NCBI GenBank assembly: GCA_001465935.1
Contig: LNKV01000026.1
Location: forward strand, 124,001-188,000
Length of the DNA: 64,000 nt
From: Clarireedia homoeocarpa
Lineage: Eukaryota; Ascomycota; Leotiomycetes; Helotiales; Rutstroemiaceae
Reading direction: 5' to 3'
Below the pieces are notes generated by a model. It made no database searches and was not told where the DNA came from. It saw only the letters and a program-made list of their open reading frames with translations. Position numbers and translations under genes: made by a program. The first letter of the stretch is position 1, and each line of letters begins with the position of its first letter. This document shows positions 1-9,805 of this stretch, in pieces.

Positions 1-760
1 GATGTATATTTGCTCGGTGATGCCGATCGTCGAGGGCGTCCCCGGACTGGAGTAGGTGGTGGCAGTGTTTCCGTGGGTTGAATGGTTGAGATTGACGTAT
101 TGAACGAAACCCCTGGTTCAAGGTCTGGTTGTGAGATTGCAGACAAGTCATCAGCAGGTTCGTACCTGGGCGGGGGTACGATCGACTTGGGAGTGGTGTC
201 CTTAGTCGGGTTCACATCAATGGGAGTATTGTCCAACAGAGCCTTGATCCATGGCAGTATCCTATATTCTTCCGCAAGCTCTAAAGCGTGTTGAGGCGGA
301 ATCCATACGTTGCCAGCAGTCTCATCGGTAGATGTTGTTGGGAGACTTTTAATGTATTTACGTTCTTGCTCCTCTTCTGCTACATCTGCGTAAGGAAATG
401 TAGCTTTGAACATGCCAGTCGCACTGATATAGCCATCGAAGCTGCGGCGCATTAAGAAGTATGATGCGGGGGACGGCTTGAAGATGCCGGAGTGGATGCC
501 TTTTGGAAGAGGGGCCCTCAGATGGGCGTAATCAAATGTACCTAGATTCTTGCGCTGGGTCGAATTCGACGTGTTTACTTGACCAGCTTTCACTGCAAGA
601 TCTGTCTGGCCCAATCTTCGTCTTGCGACTAAAGTCTCATCTGCGACAATTGTCAGTTTTGGTGACGAATTTCTCCACGCGATTGGCGCATCATCTTACA
701 GGAGGGCACCTCATCGGTCATCAACGGATTGAACTTTGAAGGTAGATGACGAGAATGCAT
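1..760 (-). CDS. bqt4: Bqt4-like KilA-N/APSES-domain protein, 5' part (partial at left edge)
   Basis: Seen: the gene starts at ATG 760 and runs left off the window. Exon 1 is 760-700, a 59-nt intron spans 699-641, and exon 2 runs from 640 to the edge; the phase joins cleanly. The protein begins MHSRHLPSKFNPL and contains a KilA-N/APSES-like block with the core SYFLMRRSFDGYISATGMFK, then VWIPPQHALELAEEY. A proline-rich stretch with the AT-hook-like RGRPRRSASPSK follows. Known: Bqt4 of fission yeast is an inner nuclear membrane protein that anchors telomeres to the envelope, and filamentous fungi have homologues with this domain. The transmembrane tail expected at the C-terminus lies outside the window. 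An APSES transcription factor is the main alternative. The family is likely; the exact role is inferred. Confidence 0.75.
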
Positions 761-1017
761 TTTGGAAATGATATCGCGACACTGATGGTTGGAGGTAGTT
801 GGGGATCCAAAGGATGGTCGCGAAATTTGCGGAATCTATATGGTTAATATTCGTACGGCTAGAAGTTGACGCGATTGTTAGGAAAAGAGCAAATGCTGGG
901 GTATCAATGGAGCGCAGGATTGAGAGGAGATACAACTTACGAACTAGGTATTTGGGTTCCTTGGTGAATGGGTAGCTTCTATTCAGTTGTGGGTTGCGCG
1001 CGTGTTGTGAGAGGGAA

Positions 1018-1060
1018 AGGAAGGAAGGAAGGAAGGAAGAAGGGTAAGGGTAAGGGTAAT
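1018..1060. repeat. (GGAA)n followed by (GGGTAA)3 microsatellite
   Basis: Simple repeat seen directly. The GGGTAA part resembles telomeric sequence, but the order is TAAGGG rather than TTAGGG, there are only three units, and it sits inside ordinary gene space. Confidence 0.8.
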
Positions 1061-1146
1061 AATCGAATATTTGTGAGGGACTGTACGAGTACGAGTAATG
1101 ATCTAAAGTATATCACGAGTGCCCTCACAAAGATGGGGAGACGCAG

Positions 1147-1208
1147 CGATAACTGCGGGACAAGAATATGTGATAAGGTGATAAAGTGATACCGTGATAC
1201 CGTGATAA
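1147..1208. promoter_or_regulatory. Cluster of six GATA cores upstream of bqt4-like gene
   Basis: About 60 bp contain six GATA cores, five of them in near-tandem GTGATA spaced 7-9 bp apart. The cluster lies between the divergent bqt4-like and RhoGDI genes. It could bind a GATA factor, such as the one encoded at 29.3 kb, or it could be just a short tandem repeat. No transcript start is known. Confidence 0.3.
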
Positions 1209-1438
1209 ATATGCAGCTGTACGAGTATCGATGTGTGAACTCCTGGGATTGTGGTGGAGGTTGCAGGTACGAAGGAAGCACAGTACACAGTACACTCTTG
1301 CAAGTGGGTGGCAGGAGAGGAGGAGGAGGGAAGGAGCTGGTTGAGGGTGGAAGTTTCTGCGATCCCTGAAGAAGAAGTTTGGGGGAAGCTTAAAGAACCC
1401 GCAAACTGCTTAGAAGACCGGGGTGCGACTATTACTTT

Positions 1439-1945
1439 TTAATGCTTCTTCCCCGTTGTTCCCAGAGCAGCAATCCGTTTGGACCTTCGCCCTAGTGTGA
1501 GTGTGCGTGAGTGTGCGTGGTCGGAATAGCATTTCGCGAACAACACAGGATGAAACCTGGCAAATTGGATGGCTGCATTTTTGTTGAGTTCAAAATCGAC
1601 CGGAGGCTCTCCTCGCCGCTCATGTTCATGGTACGGTACTTCTCGTCTCGCGACTTGACATGGAGAATGCAAATTCCTCATTCCTATCCAGCTGCAGATG
1701 CTCCCACACTCCCTACATTTCTTCGTGTCCAAGCTCAGAAAGTCGGTAGCCGAGTCGGTAGCAGCCAGAAGGCTTCTGCCGCTGTTCGGCGGGGATTGCC
1801 CCTTTAAACCGATCATCACATGATCCGTCGTTTCTACGGAAAAATAATCCGCAAGGTTGGGATCGATAGACGATGCACTTGGAGATGGCCGGAACTTAGA
1901 TAAGCTTTCCAGCGATTCTTGTCGCATCTGTCCTTGTGTGTACAC
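1439..1945 (-). CDS. Possible 168-aa ORF, unrecognised
   Basis: This is an open frame of 168 codons with an ATG start, in the space between bqt4-like and RhoGDI genes. The translation contains CRECGSICSW and a basic tail, but no domain I recognise. There are no neighbouring exons that clearly join to it. Length alone does not exceed chance by much at this base composition. It is listed only so the stretch is described; it may be non-coding. Confidence 0.2.
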   Translation of the reverse strand: MYTQGQMRQESLESLSKFRPSPSASSIDPNLADYFSVETTDHVMIGLKGQSPPNSGRSLLAATDSATDFLSLDTKKCRECGSICSWIGMRNLHSPCQVARREVPYHEHERRGEPPVDFELNKNAAIQFARFHPVLFAKCYSDHAHSRTLTLGRRSKRIAALGTTGKKH

Positions 1946-2196
1946 GATGCTTCCAAGACATCTTTGTGCTCTTGTGAGTCACGGGACTGCCGACTTGAGC
2001 TGCCTAGACGCGCAGGGATCAACTCTCGAACCCCACTAGGCTGCACCTTGGAACTGCCAACGCTGCTGTATCAAAAGTGCAGCAAGCGTCCACCAACTTA
2101 ACAGTTTTAAATTCCGTGACCGTATTTTGATTCTTCACCAAACAACAACTTTACCATCACCATCTCTATCTTCTTGAACACGTATCAACTGTGAAT

Positions 2197-3497
2197 ATGG
2201 CGGACCAAACCAACGAGGAATTGTTGCCAGATGCAACTGAGGGTTTCAAGGTGGGGGAGAAGAAGACCCTGGATGAATACGCAAAGATGGGTATGTTTCA
2301 CTCCCCTTTCCTGTCAGTTCTTCTCATCGCTGTCAATTCCCGTGCTCTGCTATTGGAATAGCTTCGTTGTAGTAGCCTCGTGCTCCTGGACGAAAAGGCT
2401 ATTGCATGCAGTGAAGCTCTACCCCTCACTTGAGTGCTCCGCCACCAGCCCGATATGCCAAGATACAAGCATATCTGCGCGGGGGATTCTCTTCGATACT
2501 CATCCTGAATCTCCGTATTACCATGCATGCATAAGATGTTATTTTGTACAGTTTACTGAGTTAGGTCGGGGGCCTGGGGAGGTTATCGTGCCTATGAGAG
2601 TTTTACTTCACTGCCCAGCAAAGGGGCAAGCTGCTCAATACTTTAACAAGCCTATGAGCATGATTGGACGTGCCTTGGAGGAAACTGATGTTTAGGTCTA
2701 AATTTATGTACAAGTGTGCATATAATCTCTACAACACCAGGAAACCTCATAATACCACCCAAGTGGCTGTCTATAAACGCCTGGGACACCCCAAAAAGCA
2801 TCTTCTTTGAGACTATGATGAAGTTGATATATCTGCTTTGCACGCAATTCGAGAGACGCCACTAACTGAATACCTCATCACAGATGCCGAGGATGAGTCT
2901 CTGCAACGTTACAAGGAATCCCTTGGACTCGGTGGTGGTGGAAAGGATTTGAGCGATCCAAATGACCCACGCGACTGTATCATCTTGTCTCTGGAGATGA
3001 ACTCTGAAGGTCGACCACCAGTCAAGCTCGATGTTGCTGCCCCTGATGCTCTCAAGACCCTCAAAGACCACCCTTTCAAGCTTAAGGAAGGATGCCGCTT
3101 CAACTTGACAGCTACCTTCAAGGTTCAGCACAACGTGTTGAGCGGTCTTCAATACGTTCAGGTTGTCAAGCGTAAGGGCCTTCCAGTCGCCAAGATCCAA
3201 GAAATGATCGTGAGTGCATGTGTCTAGAATTCTTAGCACAAATCGCTAACTATCAAACAGGGCAGTTATGCACCTAACACCGATAAGAATCCTCAGTACA
3301 AGAAGACTTGTATGTTCCATCCTTTAATTGTCCACTTCTGCCAGTGATACTAACAAATTATTATAGTCGAGGACGAGGATGCTCCAAAAGGAATGCTTGC
3401 TCGTGGCCACTACACCGCTATTTCCAGCTTTGTCGACGACGACAAGAAGAAGCATTTGGAGTTTGAATGGTCATTCGATATCTCGAAAGACTGGTAA
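2197..3497 (+). CDS. rdi1: Rho GDP-dissociation inhibitor (RhoGDI)
   Basis: The product binds prenylated Rho-family GTPases (Cdc42, Rho1, Rac) in the cytosol, extracts them from membranes and blocks nucleotide exchange. Exons are 2197-2290, 2884-3209, 3261-3309 and 3367-3497, giving 199 aa, the usual family length. The N-terminal regulatory arm includes DAEDESLQRYKESLG. The immunoglobulin-like domain includes LKEGCRFNLTATFKVQHNVL, RGHYTAISSFVDDD and the ending FEWSFDISKDW, all typical of RhoGDI. The odd feature is the first intron: 593 nt, against 51 and 57 nt for the other two. The join G|AT restores the family sequence exactly. The gene is tail to tail with the Ppg1-type phosphatase, 405 bp apart. 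Identification is firm; the gene symbol is by homology. Confidence 0.93.
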
Positions 3498-3902
3498 ACA
3501 TCCACTCGTTCTTACCATGCCGCAACAATCGGATGTTCAATGGTAGCCTTTCTTTCGTGTTACCACTTATTCGCTCTCATTGGGGGAAGACCAAAAGTTA
3601 TGGATGGACGAAGAGTGATGGATTTATGGAATGATGGATGATGAGTCATGAACTTGGATTGGGGCGAGCCAACTGTTTTTTTCAATTATCATAGCTGGTA
3701 GGAGGTATAAAATCACTTTCTTTTCCGGCAAGCACACGTATACATAGACATCACAACCCGCTCACTTTCCACATTGACAAGAACCTGTCTTTTTCATTGC
3801 TGTGCATATTCTAAGATGGCTAAGGACAATTCGTGTTTGATACATGACCTGCTTCCTGGGTATCTCTTCCAACCTTTATCAAATCAATGGAGCACCGTTG
3901 GT

Positions 3903-5015
3903 TTACAAAAAGTAATCTGGCAGTGTGCTACCATCGGCCGTTTTCTCTTGGCCTGCCTGTTGCAATTCCCCTTTGTGTTGATCATTTTCTGGCGCAGCTG
4001 CGAATGTGTTGAAGAATCTCTCTCCTGTATCACTGACTTCCAGAACACTTGCCATGTTTCCACATCGGTAGCAGTAGTTCGGCGCGCTCCAAACGGTACT
4101 TAGCCGATCATCGTAAAGCACCTGATATCCTTCTTGACAGAGTTGATGGGCTCGTAGAATGTGCGACATCTTGTTTACTTCGAGGAATTTCTTAACGACT
4201 TGTGCCCCGAAGGTGTAACCGGCGCCGCGGGGTGACAGAGAGAACTCATCACGTTCGGGATCGGGGTCAGACCAGACCAAGTCAGCCATAGGTCCTTCGT
4301 GGGGAATTTCGCGGAATCGGTCTATGATTTTGATTTGATCAATGGAGTGAACAGAGGGCGAGAGACCTGTGTACGAGCGTTAGAGCGCCAGCCCCCGAAA
4401 CCAGTAGTACAAGCACCATCTGGCGACCAAACTTACCTCCATGAACGCAGAATATTTGATCATTTATAACAACACTCAAAGTGAGAAAGTCGAACATGTC
4501 CGTAAAATAATGCCACACATTCGCATTTCCATATTTCCTCGAGCACTCGGTATAGAACCCGTAGGATTGCGTTACTCCTCTCGATTCATGATTTCCTCGT
4601 ATCAAATGAACGCGATGTGGGTATCGTAACTTCAGACAAACAAGAAGGGAAATCGTTTCGACGCTGAACATGCCTCTATCCACATAGTCCCCTAAGATGG
4701 TTTTGTCAACGCTGCGCCGGGGCAATATGGGTCGGAGTGTAGGAGTTGCGGGTTCATACCCAGAAATAGGTAATTTGTATCCGGACACCATCCTCCAATT
4801 TTGAAGATTTCTATCAGATCAAAGAACTGGCCATGTATATCTCCGACTACTGTAACAGGTGCTTGAACATGAACCACGTTACTCTCTTGCATAAGCAGCT
4901 CTTTTGTCTTTGCGCATATTGCTTCAATGACGGACTCGGCGAGGAGGTTTTTCTTGTAGAGACTTTCTATACACTCGTCGAGATCGACCGAAGCTAGGAT
5001 TGATTGTATGAGCAT
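3903..5015 (-). CDS. ppg1: PP2A-family Ser/Thr phosphatase catalytic subunit, Ppg1 type
   Basis: Exons 5015-4760, 4691-4437 and 4366-3903 give 324 aa. All metal-binding phosphatase motifs are present: GDIHGQ, GDYVDRG (rebuilt across intron 1), GNHES and the HGG of CVHGG at intron 2. WSDPDP, SPRGAGYTFG and SAPNYCYRCGNMAS follow. The C-terminus is DYFL, the PP2A-type tail that is carboxymethylated on Leu. MADLVWSDPDP and RAHQLCQEGYQVL fit the Ppg1 branch better than PP2A, PP4 or PP6. In yeast Ppg1 works with the Far complex and restrains mitophagy. The start is uncertain: family members usually begin near VDLDECIESL, so MLIQSILAS may include leader, and a splice site just upstream suggests a 5' UTR intron. 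The upstream space is shared with the divergent zinc-knuckle gene. Confidence 0.88.
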
Positions 5016-6404
5016 GTATTCTCCATTATTCTCTTCTAGAAATAAAGAACAGACGGATGCAAAGATAAGAAAAGGTAGTGAGCCTTACATGGCAGACCGG
5101 GCATGTTGCAATAATATGTTCAAGGAAGTGTTTTGAGAATTATCAACTCCGATATGCGCCACCAAGCTCAGATATTGGAGAATGACAGTTTATACAACAT
5201 GCGGTTTCTTGCAAAATCGAATTTTCGCGAAGCAACATTGTCGCATTTTAAGAAAGAAGAGAGGATTCCCAAGTCATAGCCAAATCGACAAGAAGATGCC
5301 ACCATATAGCAAACGAGACCTTTTTCTCTATCCAGCTTCTCTTGTTCCGCTTGTGTGTCGTTGGAGGGGAAGGATGACTGATTATCAATATCTACGGTGC
5401 TCCGTACAACAAATGGTGGGCGAGTGGTGGGCGAGTGGGATCTAGAACTGCGTCTGTGGTAAGATTTCCATGATTCGCATGCCGTAGTTAGTGCGGTTCG
5501 TTTATTTAGCGTCATCGAATCCTGGTCCAAGCTGCATAGGAACTGTACTTCGTAAAAAAGTGAGAAAGTGATGGCTTGTACTGTACCAAAATGAGATCGA
5601 ATTGAATTTCCTGAGACCTTGTTGCTGCCCATCTTCTGCCCGTCTTCCTTCGTAAAAGAAGTCGTATCTTTTCAACGTCTCCTCTTCTCCCATCTCCCAT
5701 CTTCCTTTTCGCCGTTATTGTGTTTTTCACCCGCAATTGCATCCTTCGAACCATCTTGGAATCAATCAATTACCTCTTACCTTTTCTTGCATCTCTCCTC
5801 GCTCTCTCCAATCACCATCCTCTTCATCCTTCCTCACAAGCGATGCAAAAGAGATATTCGCAACCACGTAGATCCATCTATCGATCTTGAATTAAGCCAA
5901 ACCTTCATGCTTCTACCAGTCATTCGTTCATTCGTTCTGAGCACATAGGAAGAAGCTGTCATATCTTTGCTTGCCTTTCTTGTCTTTTATTGATATTGCT
6001 TTTGCACGGGAAAGTCAACCTAGCAAGGCATTCCTTTTTGAGCGGGAGGGAAATTGGGGGAGCTGCATTTCAACCCCGAATACGTTGCACAAACTATTTG
6101 AACTTCCCACTTCTTCCGACAAGATACAATCGCCAAGGGAAACCATCCCCCTTTCGATCTTCTCTCGAATTCATCGTTGCTGCCAGCTTTCGCAAAACCA
6201 TTTAGTCGCAGAGTTCAACTCACAGCTTCGCTGAGCATCCACCCAGCTTTCCGATATCCTTGTCCGGGTATCCTTGCACGTGTCGCGTCGGAACAGCTGT
6301 GTAAAGTACTGCTTCATTTCTCATCTTGAGAACTCTTTGCTACATTGCGACAGCATCCAGATCGATGATTCGATAGCAAGAGCATCCGTATCTGGAGGGT
6401 TATC
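5016..6404. other. Divergent intergenic region, ppg1 / zinc-knuckle gene
   Basis: About 1.4 kb with no supported ORF. The right half, about 5600-6400, is rich in CT tracts on the plus strand, as expected for a fungal promoter and long 5' leader of the plus-strand gene. Nothing else structured is seen. Confidence 0.6.
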
Positions 6405-9133
6405 ATGTCAGGAGGTTGGTCTCACAGTGGCCCTCAGGCCGCGTACCATCAGAACTTCAACAACAATTATAGTGCTCCTCCAAACCAAACACGAGGACGT
6501 CCTCCAATATGTTTTACTTGCGGCCAAGAAGGGCATTTCGTAAAGGATTGCCCAAAACAGAATCGCAATGCTCCTGTGTAAGTCATAAGCTGTGTGGTTC
6601 ATCCTCCGCCCAATTTATCTCAAGTTTTTTTTTACGCCAAGACTAATGATAGTACTAAGTAGCCTGTCTGGCCCTCCGGCTCCCCAAATGGCGAGCAGTG
6701 CAGGGAACGGGTTCGGTTTTGCTGGTGCACCCCAAAGGAATCAATGGACTAATGGGCCAAATAACGGTGAGAATCATCAACACGTTCCATTGCTGGGTTC
6801 TAAAACTACTCTAGTTCCGCCGTTTGCGCAGCCCAGCCAAAATCCCAGATTCAACGGTCAACCCACACCCGCTCCCTATGTAGCCCCTAACCCCTCTTAT
6901 CAGCAATATCCTACACAAGGTCCACCGCAGCAGCAATCTTATCAACAGCAACCCCAGCAGAATTATACAAATTATTCGCAGAATCAGCAGTACGGTCCAC
7001 CTGCTTCTGATGGACCTTACTTCAATCAACCTGCGCCCCAGCAACAGTATGGTACTCAAGGGTCTCAAGTTTCTCAAGGCCCTCAAGGCTACCAAGCTCC
7101 ACACAGTCAATACCCTCCTAATACTCCTCAACAACATGCTCCGCCGGCATTTCAGAATAATAACCACCAATTCACTTCTCCAGTCCCGCCGTACCAGCAG
7201 CCACCTTCACACAACAATGGGTACAGCCACAATCAAGGTTACCACGATCGCGCTCCATCAGCGCCATATCAAGGACCACAAACACATGGCCATAATACTC
7301 CACAGTGGAGTAGCTCACCACCGGTGAATGGTCCATTCGGACCGCCACCTCATCAGCAGCAGCCACAACAACAACAACAGCCATATCAGCAACATCAACA
7401 AGGAATACACCAACCTAACCCTGGCTTCCGGCGTGACTCTTCGAGATCTCAGTCGCAGCAGCCGCAGCAGCGCAGAGATTCTCACCAATCCCAGTCCCGA
7501 GCAAATGTAGATTTTGGGCCTGGAAAAAATACAAACAGCTCACTCCACACCCCTCAAACCACAGCTAGCACCCCTACCGTTGCACAGACTACTGTGCACT
7601 CTAATCAGTCCCATCCTCTTGAGATTTCGACTCCATCGAGTGCTGATAGTACACCATATGCTTCGCCTGCTTCTAAGAGAAATAATATTTCACAGTGGGA
7701 CGGCCAGCCACCGACGCCCAGAAAAAATAGCGATCGGTCACAGGAGGAAAAACAATTTAATTGGGATTTCAAGAAGATCTTTTGCGAAGAGAAAGCTCAT
7801 GAAACTGTCGCACTGGCACATCCACTGGCGAACAAATTTGATATGACCCCAGTGCCTCTTCTCGACAAGAAATCAACATCCTCAGTGTCGCGTTATGCAA
7901 GGAAGGAGAATCTTAAAGAATACACGAAGAGTGTAAGAAATACACCTCAATGGCCATATCTTCAGGAAGATCCTGCTTTCCATGACTCTAATCTTGATGG
8001 ACCTCTGATACCTCTTAACGCCGTTCGTTCATGGATGGAATCTCGGCATGGAATTGCATATGTGCGCATCGAAACCAGAAAGGCATCCTCAACTATTTCA
8101 CGGAAGCGAAAAGCCAGTGAACAGGATGAACAGGACGACATCGATCAACAGCTACAATCTGAGGTTTCAAGCTTGCAGAACAAGCGACAGAAGATTGAAG
8201 ATAGCCCAAACATACTTAATGATGGCCTACAACAGGACTTGGGAGTTGGTAGCGGGGACAAGACGCCACCTCCTGCAACTGAATCCAACGCAGGTGGCGA
8301 TATTTGGGCTCCCCAGCCGGGTGAGGGTGCGGACCCAACAGAGGCATTACTTGCATCTCTTGGTGTTTCTGGTGCTCCTAAACCAGTTGAACCCGGCCCG
8401 CCTGTAATTATCCCCACCGAGGATCTCCAACAGCCCCCTAATAATACTTCACAACCTAACTATAATCCGCCACTTGATTATAATCCGCAACCCAATTATA
8501 ACCCTCAACCTAACTACAACCCGCAACCCAACTACAATCCACAACCCAACTATAACCCGCAGCCCAATTATAACCCGCAATCAAACTATAACCCGCAACC
8601 AAACTATAATCCGCAAGCTAGCTATAACCCGCCGCCTTCAAGTCAACCGTTCCAGCACAGTGCAGGCTATACCAATAATGCCGGACCGTATGGTCGTGGC
8701 CCTCCAGCTCAGATGTATAACGCCCATATGCCACCACCTCCACCGCCTATACAACCAGAGCCAATTCATGATCCATGGCCGGTTCACAACATCTCTACAA
8801 CACCTCCACCACCTGAAGCGGCGCTTGACGACGATAAGGCAAATGGCAAGGAGGGAGATGAAGAGAATCCTCGGGAGGAATCTCCATTGAGCCCTACCTC
8901 GATGGAAATTCTTGGTAAATTGACGAAATCTCCTGTCAAGCCGGCAGCTCCTCGTAAAATCATTCGGGTCATTAGTGGTAAGAAAAGTAAGGAACTTCAT
9001 CGTCAAGCGGATGATAGTACACCAAAGTCGAAAAGATCGCAACCGGTTGTAGATGAAGCCTACAGGTATGTGGCAATTTGACAACTCTGCCCTCATCCTT
9101 TCTAACTTATGGTGTTATAGTCGCCGCTGGTAG
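6405..9133 (+). CDS. CCHC zinc-knuckle, Gln/Pro-rich protein (862 aa)
   Basis: Exons 6405-6577, 6663-9065 and 9121-9133. The N-terminus starts MSGGWSHSGPQ and has one zinc knuckle, CFTCGQEGHFVKDC (CX2CX4HX4C), around residues 36-49, so single-strand nucleic acid binding is likely. A long Q/P/N-rich low-complexity region follows. A better-ordered block (FNWDFKKIFCEEKAHETV, then WPYLQEDPAFHDSNLDGPL) lies near residues 410-500, followed by a basic nuclear-signal-like SRKRKASE. About ten NYNPQP-type units come next, then a PPPPPP stretch and a short C-terminal exon ending YSRRW. No family beyond the zinc knuckle is recognised. An RNA-binding or condensate-forming role is inference from composition. 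The splice phases all join cleanly. Confidence 0.8.
8458..8632 (+). repeat. In-frame tandem repeat encoding about ten YNPQPN units
   Basis: An 18-bp unit coding for Tyr-Asn-Pro-Gln-Pro-Asn is repeated inside the zinc-knuckle gene. Variation is mostly at codon third positions (tataat/tataac, ccgcaa/cctcaa/ccacaa), which shows that the protein sequence is maintained while the DNA diverges. End units degrade to NPQSN and NPQAS. Confidence 0.9.
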
Positions 9134-9805
9134 CTTCACCTTATGGTTGCCATGGTTTGATGCTAGTATAATTGGACAGGTAAAACGCACATAGTTTGCA
9201 GATGAGTCTTCTTGGATCTAGCAAACCTTCAAGTTGTTGGTTGTCTATTAGGGCTCTTTTATTTCTATTCATTGTAAAATTAAAAAGTACTTTGCATCTT
9301 GCGGCGTTATTCGGCTTCTTTCGGATGGTGTTATCGGCTTGTTTTTTCTCTCTCGTTGATTTTTGTACAACCCATCATCCCATTCTTCGTGCTTTCAGCT
9401 GCCAACGAAAGAAGCGCATTTCTAGATTGAGGGCTAATCGGTTGTCGTGCGGTTTCGAATATCGATTCGTTTGACTATATGAATAGGACATGCGTGTCAT
9501 TTAGTCTGACAGTACTTGTTGTGGTCGGAACTTTCTGAAGATGTGGTCAGGCAGGAAATATCAGATAGTAATGCCAAGCTACAGCTAGGGCTAATAGTAA
9601 TGCCGGGGGGCTCTTTTCGACCATGGGGGTTTTCAAATAATTGCTTTCGTGGGCTTTCTCGAGTTGATGGTAACTTTTGAACATTTCAGAGAAAATGTGT
9701 ACAACGTCGGATTATTATTATGCCTTCTAGTTTCCAGGCCACCAAAATTTATCTTTGTGTCTGTTGTAGAAATAAGCGCAGCTAGCCGCCTGCCACATTT
9801 AGAAT
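9134..9805. other. Convergent intergenic region, zinc-knuckle gene / AP-3 beta
   Basis: A tail-to-tail gap of about 670 bp. It holds the 3' ends of both genes and no supported ORF. Nothing else is seen. Confidence 0.6.

Noticed and set aside
1041..1060. GGGTAA repeats as an internal telomere-like tract
   Set aside because: The unit is TAAGGG, not TTAGGG, there are only three copies, and it follows a GGAA microsatellite in ordinary gene space.
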